This document shows, one piece after another, positions 1 through 5,462 of a DNA stretch of 7,738 bases (position 1 is its first letter; every line of letters begins with the position of its first letter). The position numbers were made by a program, and so were the translations under genes. Under the pieces are notes generated by a model. That model ran no database searches. It saw only the letters and a list, made by a program, of their open reading frames with translations, and was not told the DNA's origin. The stretch comes from Anaerolineales bacterium. Lineage in GTDB: Bacteria; Chloroflexota; Anaerolineae; Promineifilales; Promineifilaceae. The stretch covers positions 7,368-15,105 of the forward strand of contig JAGQGA010000055.1 in NCBI GenBank assembly GCA_020432595.1, written 5' to 3'.

Positions 1-25
1 GTCGGTTCAAATCCGGCCGCCCCGA
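1..25 (+). tRNA. 3' end of a tRNA gene, probably tRNA-Pro (truncated by the window edge)
   Basis: The T arm is visible: stem GTCGG (1-5), loop TTCAAAT (6-12) and stem CCGGC (13-17), with four Watson-Crick pairs and one T-G pair. The 3' acceptor strand CGCCCCG (18-24) and discriminator A (25) follow. No CCA is encoded, since CT comes next. The matching 5' acceptor strand would be CGGGGCG, a common start of bacterial proline tRNAs. The anticodon lies outside the window, so the proline identity is an inference. Confidence 0.85.
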
Positions 26-30
26 CTGGA

Positions 31-60
31 AAGCCTCACCGTTTGCGGTGGGGCTTTTTT
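31..60 (+). terminator. Rho-independent terminator of the tRNA gene
   Basis: An 8-bp stem, GCCTCACC (33-40) with GGTGGGGC (47-54), has one T-G pair and a six-base loop. A run of six T (55-60) follows. Two A at 31-32 can extend the stem by pairing with the first T residues. It begins six bases after the tRNA ends and should separate the tRNA transcript from the downstream operon. Confidence 0.9.
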
Positions 61-350
61 GTTGGTAGCCGCAGACAAACTGGCGACTATCGGCAATCGG
101 TAGATTTGATGAAGGCGGTGCGGGCTAAGTTGAAGATGCTGCAAGAGGCGAGTGGAACGGTAGACACCCCCCACCCGGTCTACTGTCTCTGCTGTCTATT
201 TGTCTACCGCCAGATGCAATGTGAGAAAAATTGGGTATCATAGGCTCATTCACGGCCTTTCTGTAAGTGAAGCGTTTATTTCTAATCTGACAGCGAAACT
301 CTGCCTTCTCTACAAGCCATTTGGGACAGGCAACCATAAGAGAAAACTTT
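61..350. other. Intergenic leader upstream of hsdM, no convincing gene
   Basis: About 290 bases lie between the terminator and the hsdM start. A short frame beginning at 109 (44 codons, ending at 243) has no recognisable family, is cysteine-rich and lacks a clear ribosome binding site, so I do not call it. No -35/-10 pair close to the sigma-70 consensus at good spacing was found, although the operon promoter should lie here. The only clear structure is the GTAGAC/GTCTAC repeat set at 158-209. Confidence 0.6.
158..209. promoter_or_regulatory. Inverted repeat CGGTAGACA / TGTCTACCG, possible operator
   Basis: CGGTAGACA (158-166) is perfectly complementary to TGTCTACCG (201-209), nine bases per arm with a 34-base spacer. 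A further GTCTAC half-site lies at 178-183, giving three copies of the hexamer or its complement in about 50 bases. It sits roughly 140 bases upstream of hsdM, where an operator or regulatory RNA element would be expected. No controlling protein is encoded nearby in the window. The function is an inference, and chance or a decayed repeat is possible. Confidence 0.3.
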
Positions 351-2369
351 ATGAACCATACCGTCCACAATAATCTTGTCAGTTTTATTTGGGGCATTGC
401 CGATGATGTGCTGCGCGATGTCTATGTACGGGGCAAGTATCGGGATGTGATTTTGCCGATGACGGTGATTCGGCGGCTGGATATTTTGTTGGAGCCGACT
501 AAAGATGAGGTGCTGAAGATGCACCAGTTTTTGGAAGAGAACAAGATTGAGGCGGGTATTGCTCAATACCAACGAATTACGGGCTACCCTTTCTACAATA
601 CCTCTCTTTTTACGCTGCAACGACTGTATGATACGCCCAGCCACATTAAGGCCAATTTTACGGCTTACCTAAATGGCTTTAGCGACAACGTGCAGGAGAT
701 CATTCGCAAGTTTAAGTTTCATAACCAGTTGGAAACGTTGGATGATGCCAACCGCTTGTATCCTTTGCTGGAAAAGTTTTTGTCGCCGCGTATGAATTTG
801 GGGGTGAATTCGGTGAAGGACAGCCAAGGGCATGTGCTGCATGAGGGGCTGTCGAATTTGGGCATGGGGTATGTGTTTGAGGAGTTGATTCGCCGCTTTA
901 ATGAGGAGAATAATGAGGAGGCGGGGGAGCATTTTACGCCGCGTGACATTATTCAGTTGATGGTGCATTTGTTGTTTGAGCCAGTGGCCGAGCAGGTGGA
1001 GAGTGGCACATATCTGGTCTATGACGGGGCCTGTGGCTCTGGCGGGATGTTGACGGAGGCGGAGAAATATTTTACGGAATTGGCTGAGGCACGGGGCAAG
1101 CGGGTGTCGTTGGAGCTGTATGGGCAGGAGGTGAACCCAGAGACGTATGCCATTTGTACGGCCGATATGCTCATCCAGGGGCGCAACCCGGAAAACATCG
1201 CTTTTGGTTCCACGCTCCGGCAGGATGCCTTTATGCGGATGTTGTATGATTTTATGCTATCGAATCCGCCCTATGGCAAGTCGTGGAGTGTGGACAAGGA
1301 TTACATTTTTGATGGCAAAAAGAAAGAGGTGATTGACCATCGCTTTACGGTGGGTTTGCCGCGCAGCAGTGATGGGCAGTTGCTCTTTTTGGTCAATATG
1401 CTGACCAAGATGAAGGACACGCCACGCGGCAGCCGCATTGCTCATGTTCACAATGGCTCGGCTTTGTTTACGGGGGATGCGGGGCAAGGGGAGAGTGAGA
1501 TTCGCAAGTGGATACTTGAGAATGATTGGTTGGAAGCGATTATTGGGCTGCCGCTCAATATGTTTTATAACACGGGCATTGCTACCTATATTTGGGTGCT
1601 GACCAATCGCAAGCCGGAGCATCGCCAGGGCAAGGTGCAGTTGATTGATGCGCGGGAGTTGTATACGAAGCTGCGTAAGAATTTGGGCAGTAAGAATTGT
1701 GAGTTTACGTCAAACCACATTAGCCTCATCATGCAAACCTTTTTGGATTTTGCTGAAAGTGACATCAGCCAGATATTTGCCAATGAAGAGTTTGGTTATC
1801 ACAAGATTACGGTGGAACGGCCGTTACGCCTCAAAACCCACATCACGCCAGAACGATTGGCGACGTTTAAGGCGGAGAATCCAGGGGATGAGGCGTTGGC
1901 CGAGGGGCTGGCGACGGTGGTAGGCGATCAGCCCCATTTGGATTTTAATGCGGTGCAGCGACAGTTCAATAAATGGTTGAAGGGGCAGGGGTTGAAGGCG
2001 ACGGCCAAACAGTTGAAGGCGTTGTGGGACGTTTTTACGGAGACGGATGAGGGGGCAGAGCCTTTGATTAAGAAGAAGCATAAGGATGGCACGGTGGAGT
2101 ATGAGCCAGACAGCAATTTGCGCGATACGGAGAATGTGCCTTTGACGGAGACGATTGCCGCTTACATGGCGCGGGAGGTGCTGCCCCATGTGCCGGATGC
2201 CTGGATTGATGAGAGTAAGACGGCGCGGGGGTATGAGATTTCCTTTACCAAATATTTTTACCAGTATGAACCGCTGCGGACGTTGCATGAGATTGTGGCT
2301 GATATTCGGGCTTTGGAATCAGAAACCGATGGCATTTTAGAACAGATTGTAAGTGTGGCAACGGCATGA
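351..2369 (+). CDS. hsdM: Type I restriction-modification system, DNA methyltransferase (modification) subunit HsdM
   Basis: This is the catalytic subunit of the methyltransferase. With HsdS it transfers a methyl group from S-adenosylmethionine to N6 of adenine in the target, marking host DNA as self. The 672 residues begin MNHTVHNNLVSFIWGIADD, typical of this HsdM subfamily. An N-terminal helical HsdM_N region comes first. The HFTPRDI segment starts at about residue 194, motif I DGACGSGG is at 225-232 (SAM binding), and motif IV NPPY at 305-308 is the N-P-P-Y form of adenine methylases. A long C-terminal helical region probably contacts HsdS. It is longer than EcoKI HsdM (about 530 residues). 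An in-frame TTG lies at 321, but ATG 351 matches the family start and has a purine-rich AAGAGA about 8 bases upstream. It overlaps hsdS by four bases (ATGA). The coding strand is strikingly G-rich. Confidence 0.97.
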   Translation: MNHTVHNNLVSFIWGIADDVLRDVYVRGKYRDVILPMTVIRRLDILLEPTKDEVLKMHQFLEENKIEAGIAQYQRITGYPFYNTSLFTLQRLYDTPSHIKANFTAYLNGFSDNVQEIIRKFKFHNQLETLDDANRLYPLLEKFLSPRMNLGVNSVKDSQGHVLHEGLSNLGMGYVFEELIRRFNEENNEEAGEHFTPRDIIQLMVHLLFEPVAEQVESGTYLVYDGACGSGGMLTEAEKYFTELAEARGKRVSLELYGQEVNPETYAICTADMLIQGRNPENIAFGSTLRQDAFMRMLYDFMLSNPPYGKSWSVDKDYIFDGKKKEVIDHRFTVGLPRSSDGQLLFLVNMLTKMKDTPRGSRIAHVHNGSALFTGDAGQGESEIRKWILENDWLEAIIGLPLNMFYNTGIATYIWVLTNRKPEHRQGKVQLIDARELYTKLRKNLGSKNCEFTSNHISLIMQTFLDFAESDISQIFANEEFGYHKITVERPLRLKTHITPERLATFKAENPGDEALAEGLATVVGDQPHLDFNAVQRQFNKWLKGQGLKATAKQLKALWDVFTETDEGAEPLIKKKHKDGTVEYEPDSNLRDTENVPLTETIAAYMAREVLPHVPDAWIDESKTARGYEISFTKYFYQYEPLRTLHEIVADIRALESETDGILEQIVSVATA

Positions 2370-3679
2370 TGCAACAGTATCCAGCTTACAAAGATTCAGG
2401 CTTATATTGGCTTGGAGAAATCCCTTCTCATTGGGATACACTTGCAATCAAAAGAATTGTAACCACACCAGTGACAGATGGCCCGCATGAAACACCAGAG
2501 TTTTTAGATGATGGCATTCCGTTCGTTTCGGCTGAAGCTGTAAAGAATTTCCAACTAGATTTCTCAAAAAAAAGAGGCTTCATTTCACCACAGGATCACG
2601 CAAAATATTCCAAAAAATACAAACCAAAGAGGGGTGACATTTACATTGTTAAGTCAGGAGCTACAACTGGCAATGTAGCCGTTGTAGAAACTGATGAAGA
2701 ATTTAATATTTGGTCGCCCCTTGCTGCAATTAGGCCAAATCCTAAGAAAGCACTCACGCGATTTGTGTATTTCTTCATGCGTTCTCGTCATTTCTTTCAA
2801 GCAATAGCAACAAAATGGAGTTTCGGTACGCAACAAAATATTGGGATGGGGGTAATCGAGAATATTCGCATCACATTACCACCATTAGATGAACAAAAGG
2901 CAATTGCTGATTATCTTGATGAGCAAACGGCCGTTATCAACCAATTCCTCACCAATAAGCGGCGGCTGATTGCGTTATTGGAGGAGCAGAAACAGGTGGT
3001 GATTAATACGGCCGTGACGCAGGGATTGGAAACGGCCGTTGGCCGCAAACCCTCGGGCATTGACTGGCTTGGCAACATTCCGGCTCATTGGACAGAAAAA
3101 CGTGCTAAATATTTCTTCTATGAAGTTAACGAACGTTCGGAAACAGGCGAAGAAGAACTGCTTTCAGTTTCCCATATTACGGGCGTAACACCTCGAAGTG
3201 AGAAAAATATCACCATGTTTCAAGCCGAATCTTATGAGGGATATAAAACTTGCCAGCCTGATGATTTAGTTATCAACATTATGTGGGCTTGGATGGGTGC
3301 GATGGGTGTTTCACAACATCACGGCATTATCAGTTCTGCTTATGGCGTTTATCGCCAACTTAAATCCAATACTTTTTATTCACCGTATCTTGACCACCTT
3401 GTTAGAGTAAATCAATACATTGCCGAGTATACATGTCGCTCAACGGGGATTCGTTCATCCCGTCTTAGAATGTACACAGATGATTTTTTCGATATGCCCA
3501 TCATTTGCCCACCCTATAACGAGCAAGTTGCCATAGTTCAATTCATTGATGACAAAACAGCCGAAATCAACGCCGCCATTGAACGCACCCAACGCGAAAT
3601 CGAGCTTATCGAAGAATATAGGACAACACTAATTGCCCACGCAGTCACCGGTAAAATAGATGTCCGTTCTGTTGTATAA
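2366..3679 (+). CDS. hsdS: Type I restriction-modification system, specificity subunit HsdS
   Basis: HsdS recognises the two half-sites of the target and scaffolds HsdM and HsdR. The 437 residues show the usual two-repeat layout. Target recognition domain 1 begins around YKDSGLYWLGEIPSHW (residues 8-23). Conserved region 1 follows, with PPLDEQKAIADYLDEQ from about 172 and a long helix to about 225. Domain 2 starts at KPSGIDWLGNIPAHW (from 228). Conserved region 2, with CPPYNEQVAI near 381-390, ends in a helix closing with AVTGKIDVR. The start ATG 2366 overlaps the hsdM stop; a second ATG lies at 2369, and no strong Shine-Dalgarno is seen, so coupling to hsdM is likely. Both recognition domains are more AT-rich than the conserved helices, consistent with domain swapping. 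The last roughly 106 bases recur, diverged, at 4460-4565. The recognition sequence cannot be read from the protein. Confidence 0.97.
   Translation: MMQQYPAYKDSGLYWLGEIPSHWDTLAIKRIVTTPVTDGPHETPEFLDDGIPFVSAEAVKNFQLDFSKKRGFISPQDHAKYSKKYKPKRGDIYIVKSGATTGNVAVVETDEEFNIWSPLAAIRPNPKKALTRFVYFFMRSRHFFQAIATKWSFGTQQNIGMGVIENIRITLPPLDEQKAIADYLDEQTAVINQFLTNKRRLIALLEEQKQVVINTAVTQGLETAVGRKPSGIDWLGNIPAHWTEKRAKYFFYEVNERSETGEEELLSVSHITGVTPRSEKNITMFQAESYEGYKTCQPDDLVINIMWAWMGAMGVSQHHGIISSAYGVYRQLKSNTFYSPYLDHLVRVNQYIAEYTCRSTGIRSSRLRMYTDDFFDMPIICPPYNEQVAIVQFIDDKTAEINAAIERTQREIELIEEYRTTLIAHAVTGKIDVRSVV
2926..3040. repeat. Cluster of three ACGGCCGT palindromes in the hsdS central region
   Basis: ACGGCCGT occurs at 2927-2934, 3008-3015 and 3032-3039; the first and third extend to the ten-base palindrome AACGGCCGTT. 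Three more copies lie at 1817-1824 (hsdM, also AACGGCCGTT), 4073-4080 (toxin gene) and 4980-4987 (RAYT gene). In hsdS and the toxin gene the site is read Thr-Ala-Val; in hsdM and the RAYT gene it is read in the other two frames. Protein sequence therefore does not explain the recurrence. Confidence 0.75.
3561..3666 (+). repeat. Direct repeat copy 1: 3' end of hsdS
   Basis: This segment of hsdS matches 4460-4565 without gaps at an offset of 899 bases. By my alignment there are 12 mismatches over 106 bases, 7 of them within the better-conserved last 91 bases (3576-3666). It encodes the C-terminal helix of HsdS. Together the two copies bracket the toxin-antitoxin pair. Confidence 0.92.
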
Positions 3680-3702
3680 TGGCTTCATCCTTTTCATTGC
3701 CT

Positions 3703-3707
3703 GAGGT
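3703..3707 (+). promoter_or_regulatory. Shine-Dalgarno GAGGT that decides the antitoxin start
   Basis: GAGGT ends four bases before ATG 3712. An upstream in-frame ATG at 3679 overlaps the hsdS stop as TAATG and would add 11 residues, but it has no such site and the added residues are not family-like. Confidence 0.6.
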
Positions 3708-3711
3708 AAAT

Positions 3712-3969
3712 ATGACGTTACACCAACTAACCATCCCCTATCCCGATGAACTCCTGCTCTCCCTCAAAACCGAGCCGCAAGCCTTTGAGCAAGAAGCCCG
3801 CCTCCTGCTGGCCGTCAAACTCTATGAGCAAGGGCGCATCTCCACCGGCATGGCCGCCCGTCTGGCCGGGTTAAATCGCGTCACCTTCCTCTTTGAACTG
3901 CAACGCTTCGGCCTCTCCCCCATCGGCATAGACCCCAACGAACTCGCCAGCGACACCGCCCATGCCTAA
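3712..3969 (+). CDS. UPF0175 family antitoxin
   Basis: This 85-residue protein is the likely antitoxin of a type II toxin-antitoxin pair. It should bind and neutralise the toxin encoded next and may repress the pair through its DNA-binding helices. The sequence follows the UPF0175 pattern: an N-terminal strand (LTIPYPDELLLSL), the helix EQEARLLLAVKLYEQGRIS (about residues 27-45), then the helix-turn-helix-like GMAARLAGLNRVTFLFELQRFG and an acidic tail. The start at 3712 is chosen for its Shine-Dalgarno and for agreement with the family; 3679 is the alternative. It begins 32 bases after hsdS and overlaps the toxin gene by eight bases, the usual tight arrangement for such pairs. Composition shifts here to C-rich codons compared with hsdM. 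The family call is recognised by eye; the antitoxin role follows from the known UPF0175/DUF3368 pairing. Confidence 0.88.
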   Translation: MTLHQLTIPYPDELLLSLKTEPQAFEQEARLLLAVKLYEQGRISTGMAARLAGLNRVTFLFELQRFGLSPIGIDPNELASDTAHA

Positions 3970-4456
3970 TACACCCCGCCGCGTCATCAGCAACACCACC
4001 CCCATCATCACCCTCTCGCTGCTGGGTCAGCTACCTTTGCTGCAACAACTATATGGCACGGTCTTGATACCAACGGCCGTAGCCAACGAAATCCTCGCGG
4101 GCGGTTCCCGCACAGGTGCAGCCGAACTACAACAAGCCAGCTACATCCACCCCACACCCCTCCAAGACCCACGTCGCGCCGACCTCCTCAGCGATTTAGA
4201 CCGTGGCGAAGCCGAAGCCATCGCCCTGGCCCTGGAACAAAATGCCGACCTCCTCATCATGGATGAACGATTAGGGCGACGACACGCCAGCCGCCTGGGC
4301 ATCCCCCTCACTGGCTCCCTAGGCATCCTCCTCAAAGCCAAACAAAAAGGTCATCTCACCGCGATCAAACCTCTTTTGATCCAACTCGAGCAAGGTGGCA
4401 TCCATCTCAGCCCCGCCCTTATCGCCCAAGTCTTGCAACAAGCAGGTGAAACATGA
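3962..4456 (+). CDS. DUF3368 PIN-like toxin (putative ribonuclease)
   Basis: A 164-residue protein of the DUF3368 group, PIN-domain-like proteins found downstream of UPF0175 antitoxins. PIN toxins are metal-dependent ribonucleases that cut mRNA, tRNA or rRNA in the cytoplasm. Visible signatures are VISNTTPIITL at 8-18, with Asn11 where many PIN domains have the first catalytic Asp (Asn is common in this family); VLIPTAVANEIL at 34-45 with the conserved Glu43; DLDRGEAEAIALAL at 78-91 with the acidic D80-x-G-E83; and LLIMDERLGRRHA at 97-109 with Asp101. TGSLGILLKAK follows near 117. ATG 3962 overlaps the antitoxin stop by eight bases, so the toxin is translated after and probably coupled to the antitoxin. 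Its stop overlaps the next ATG as ATGA. The length is full for the family and no damage is seen. The RNA target is unknown, and activity with Asn11 is not certain. Confidence 0.87.
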   Translation: MPNTPRRVISNTTPIITLSLLGQLPLLQQLYGTVLIPTAVANEILAGGSRTGAAELQQASYIHPTPLQDPRRADLLSDLDRGEAEAIALALEQNADLLIMDERLGRRHASRLGIPLTGSLGILLKAKQKGHLTAIKPLLIQLEQGGIHLSPALIAQVLQQAGET

Positions 4457-4569
4457 TTCCCACAATCAATACCCCCATCGAACGCACCCAACGCGAAATC
4501 GAGCTTATCGAAGAATACAGGACGACACCATTTGCCCACGCCGTCACCGGTAAAATAGATCTCCGCTAG
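4453..4569 (+). pseudogene. 38-codon fragment of a second hsdS 3' end
   Basis: The frame starts at ATG 4453, overlapping the toxin stop as ATGA, and ends TAG 4567-4569. From residue 4 or 5 onward it repeats the C-terminal helix of the HsdS encoded upstream: INTPIERTQREIELIEEYR and then HAVTGKIDLR, against INAAIERTQREIELIEEYR and HAVTGKIDVR. The reading frame is kept and the differences are mostly synonymous or conservative. It is most simply a remnant of a lost second hsdS or of a duplication that accompanied entry of the toxin-antitoxin pair. An AGGTGA sequence at 4444-4449 could drive its translation, so a small expressed HsdS-tail peptide cannot be excluded. Confidence 0.75.
4460..4565 (+). 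repeat. Direct repeat copy 2: diverged hsdS tail
   Basis: This is the partner of 3561-3666, about 89% identical over 106 bases by eye, with the first 15 bases much more diverged than the rest. The copy ends four bases before the first REP-like palindrome, so the RAYT module abuts the end of the duplicated hsdS tail. Confidence 0.92.
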
Positions 4570-4602
4570 GTGCATTGCACGCGCCAGCGTGCGTTGCACC
4601 AC
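4569..4602 (-). repeat. REP-like palindrome L1
   Basis: The hairpin occupies 4569-4600: 14 positions per arm with a single T-T mismatch and one T-G pair, loop GCCA (4583-4586). Its right-hand counterpart R1 is almost identical, with one base deleted in the loop and terminal differences. Its first base is the last base of the hsdS-tail stop codon. Confidence 0.88.
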
Positions 4603-4731
4603 CCACCCCACCCCACCATCCCCCTTACCAACACCTGGGTCAAGTCGTGCCACGTAGCCGAAGGCTGCAAGGCACCGAGGGCAGCCACCCATTGCCTCAC
4701 CAGACAAAAGGTCTTAAAATAGCTGGCATGA
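4603..4731 (+). other. Spacer between the left palindromes, no gene
   Basis: The stretch starts with a C-rich, G-poor tract (about 4601-4626), contains the diverged unit at 4644-4677, and continues to the L2 palindrome. No coding frame is supported. The C-rich tract is compatible with a rho-utilisation-like region, but this is a guess. Confidence 0.5.
4644..4677 (+). repeat. REP-like palindrome Lmid (diverged)
   Basis: It starts GTCGTGC like the other units. Outer stem GTGCC (4647-4651) pairs with GGCAC (4671-4675), and inner stem AGCC (4656-4659) with GGCT (4663-4666) around loop GAA. The A-A and C-A mismatches sit at the same stem positions as in R2, supporting descent from the same repeat family despite different sequence. 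Confidence 0.65.
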
Positions 4732-4765
4732 GTCGTGCAATGCACCCCTTGGGGGCAATGCACGG
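4732..4765 (+). repeat. REP-like palindrome L2
   Basis: GTCGTGCAATGCA begins the unit. Outer stem CGTGCA (4734-4739) pairs with TGCACG (4759-4764); the inner arms 4741-4747 and 4751-4757 pair with one A-G mismatch and close on loop CTT. It ends immediately before the Shine-Dalgarno of the RAYT gene. Confidence 0.88.
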
Positions 4766-4774
4766 GGAGGAAAA
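4766..4774 (+). promoter_or_regulatory. Strong ribosome binding site of the RAYT gene
   Basis: GGAGG (4766-4770) plus AAAA precede ATG 4778 by about seven bases. The site touches the 3' end of hairpin L2, so folding of L2 or binding of protein to it could affect initiation. Confidence 0.7.
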
Positions 4775-4777
4775 GTT

Positions 4778-5356
4778 ATGCCTAAAGCACGACCCGCCTA
4801 TCTCGAAGGTCATTACTATCACTTCTACAACCGAGGCCGCAGCAAGCTCTCCATTTTCCACGACCCCAACGACTACATCTTCCTACTGCGCCATTTCAAG
4901 GAGTATGTAAAAGAATTCAATATCGCCATCATCGCTTACTGTCTGCTGCCCAACCATTACCACATATTGGCGCGGCAAAACGGCCGTGTCCAGGCCAACG
5001 TCCTCATCCAACGCCTTTTCAACCGTTACAGCAAAACCTACAACAAAAAATACACCCACTCCGGCACCATCTTTGAAGGGCCATACGAAGTCAAAATCGT
5101 CACCGACGACCGCTATCTCATAAACCTTTGCCGCTACATCCACGCCAATCCCGTCAAACACGGCCTTGTTAAAGACATACTCGACTGGCCCTACTCCAAC
5201 TATCCTGAATGGCTCGGCTTGCGTCCAGGCACATTGGTAGACAGACAATTTATCCAAGACTACTTCCCCACCCCAGGTGAATATAAAACATTCGTCCGCG
5301 ATTATTTACAAAACAACAACCTCCCCGACGGCATGGATGATTATCTCTTCTACTAA
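4778..5356 (+). CDS. REP-associated tyrosine transposase (RAYT), IS200-like Y1 family
   Basis: A 192-residue HUH endonuclease-type transposase. Such enzymes bind REP hairpins as single strands, cut next to them and form a 5'-phosphotyrosine link. The N-terminal core YLEGHYYHFYNRGRSK (8-23) is typical. LLPNHYHIL (56-64) contains the metal-binding His60-Tyr-His62 pair, and RYIHANPVKHGLV (119-131) carries the candidate catalytic Tyr120. The helix LIQRLFNRYSKTYNKKY (76-92) lies between them. The length and intact motifs suggest a functional protein. Palindromes of one family lie directly on both sides, and one starts on the base after the stop codon. RAYTs are commonly single-copy, domesticated genes that spread or maintain REP repeats rather than move themselves. 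No accessory TnpB-like gene is present. It sits inside the restriction operon, between the hsdS tail and hsdR, in the same direction. Confidence 0.93.
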   Translation: MPKARPAYLEGHYYHFYNRGRSKLSIFHDPNDYIFLLRHFKEYVKEFNIAIIAYCLLPNHYHILARQNGRVQANVLIQRLFNRYSKTYNKKYTHSGTIFEGPYEVKIVTDDRYLINLCRYIHANPVKHGLVKDILDWPYSNYPEWLGLRPGTLVDRQFIQDYFPTPGEYKTFVRDYLQNNNLPDGMDDYLFY

Positions 5357-5390
5357 CCGTGCATTGCACGCGCAGCGTGCGTTGCACGAC
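5357..5390 (-). repeat. REP-like palindrome R1
   Basis: It begins on the base after the RAYT stop codon. The hairpin 5358-5388 pairs CGTGCA with TGCACG, has one T-T mismatch and a T-G pair, then a seven-pair inner stem around loop GCA. Read on the minus strand it starts GTCGTGCAACGCA and ends GCAATGCACGG, matching R2 at both ends and nearly matching L1 throughout. Confidence 0.88.
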
Positions 5391-5417
5391 TCCAATACTA
5401 ACTTACCTCCATCAAGG

Positions 5418-5451
5418 GTCGTGCAACGCATCCTTCGGATGCAATGCACGG
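5418..5451 (+). repeat. REP-like palindrome R2
   Basis: GTCGTGCAACGCA starts and GCAATGCACGG ends the unit. The outer stem (5420-5425 with 5445-5450) is followed by A-A and C-A mismatches, then a six-pair inner stem (5428-5433 with 5437-5442) and loop TTC. It lies 27 bases after R1 and ends 11 bases before the hsdR start codon. Confidence 0.88.
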
Positions 5452-5453
5452 AT

Positions 5454-5459
5454 AGGTGA
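5454..5459 (+). promoter_or_regulatory. Ribosome binding site of hsdR
   Basis: AGGTGA lies three bases upstream of ATG 5463 and three after hairpin R2. The 13-base string AGGTGAAAYATGA here (5454-5466) recurs with one difference at 4444-4456, at the toxin stop. Confidence 0.6.
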
Positions 5460-5462
5460 AAT

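Larger units (their letters stand above)
4569..5451 (+). mobile_element. RAYT module: Y1 transposase gene with flanking REP-like palindromes
   Basis: The module has three palindromic units left of the RAYT gene (4569-4602, 4644-4677, 4732-4765) and two right of it (5357-5390, 5418-5451). Read in their own orientation the units share a 5' GTSGTGC and a 3' GCAC tip, and each folds as a 31-32 base hairpin. The outermost-left and first-right units face the minus strand; the other three face the plus strand. RAYT genes of other bacteria are characteristically flanked by inverted REP pairs (BIMEs), which is what is seen here. No target-site duplication was identified, so the exact borders are approximate. 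Confidence 0.8.

Noticed and set aside
43..243. 66-codon frame after the tRNA
   Set aside because: It starts inside the terminator hairpin. Its inner start at 109 lacks a ribosome binding site and the product resembles no family I recognise.
200..290. Sigma-70 promoter for hsdM
   Set aside because: TATCAT near 235-240 and TAATCT at 283-288 resemble -10 boxes, but neither has an acceptable -35 at 16-18 bases.
321..350. TTG start extending HsdM by ten residues
   Set aside because: The added residues are not family-like, while ATG 351 gives the typical HsdM opening and has a purine-rich site upstream.
1824..2288. 154-codon antisense frame within hsdM
   Set aside because: Shadow of the G-rich hsdM coding strand; the product is rich in Arg, Gln, Leu and Pro with no domain.
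4575..4910. 111-codon frame through the left REP palindromes into the RAYT gene
   Set aside because: It translates hairpin repeats and a C-rich spacer and overlaps the clear RAYT start, which has a strong ribosome binding site.
4569..5451. Palindrome set as a CRISPR array
   Set aside because: The units alternate in orientation, spacing is irregular (about 27-55 bases between most units) and a transposase gene lies in the middle; no cas genes are present.
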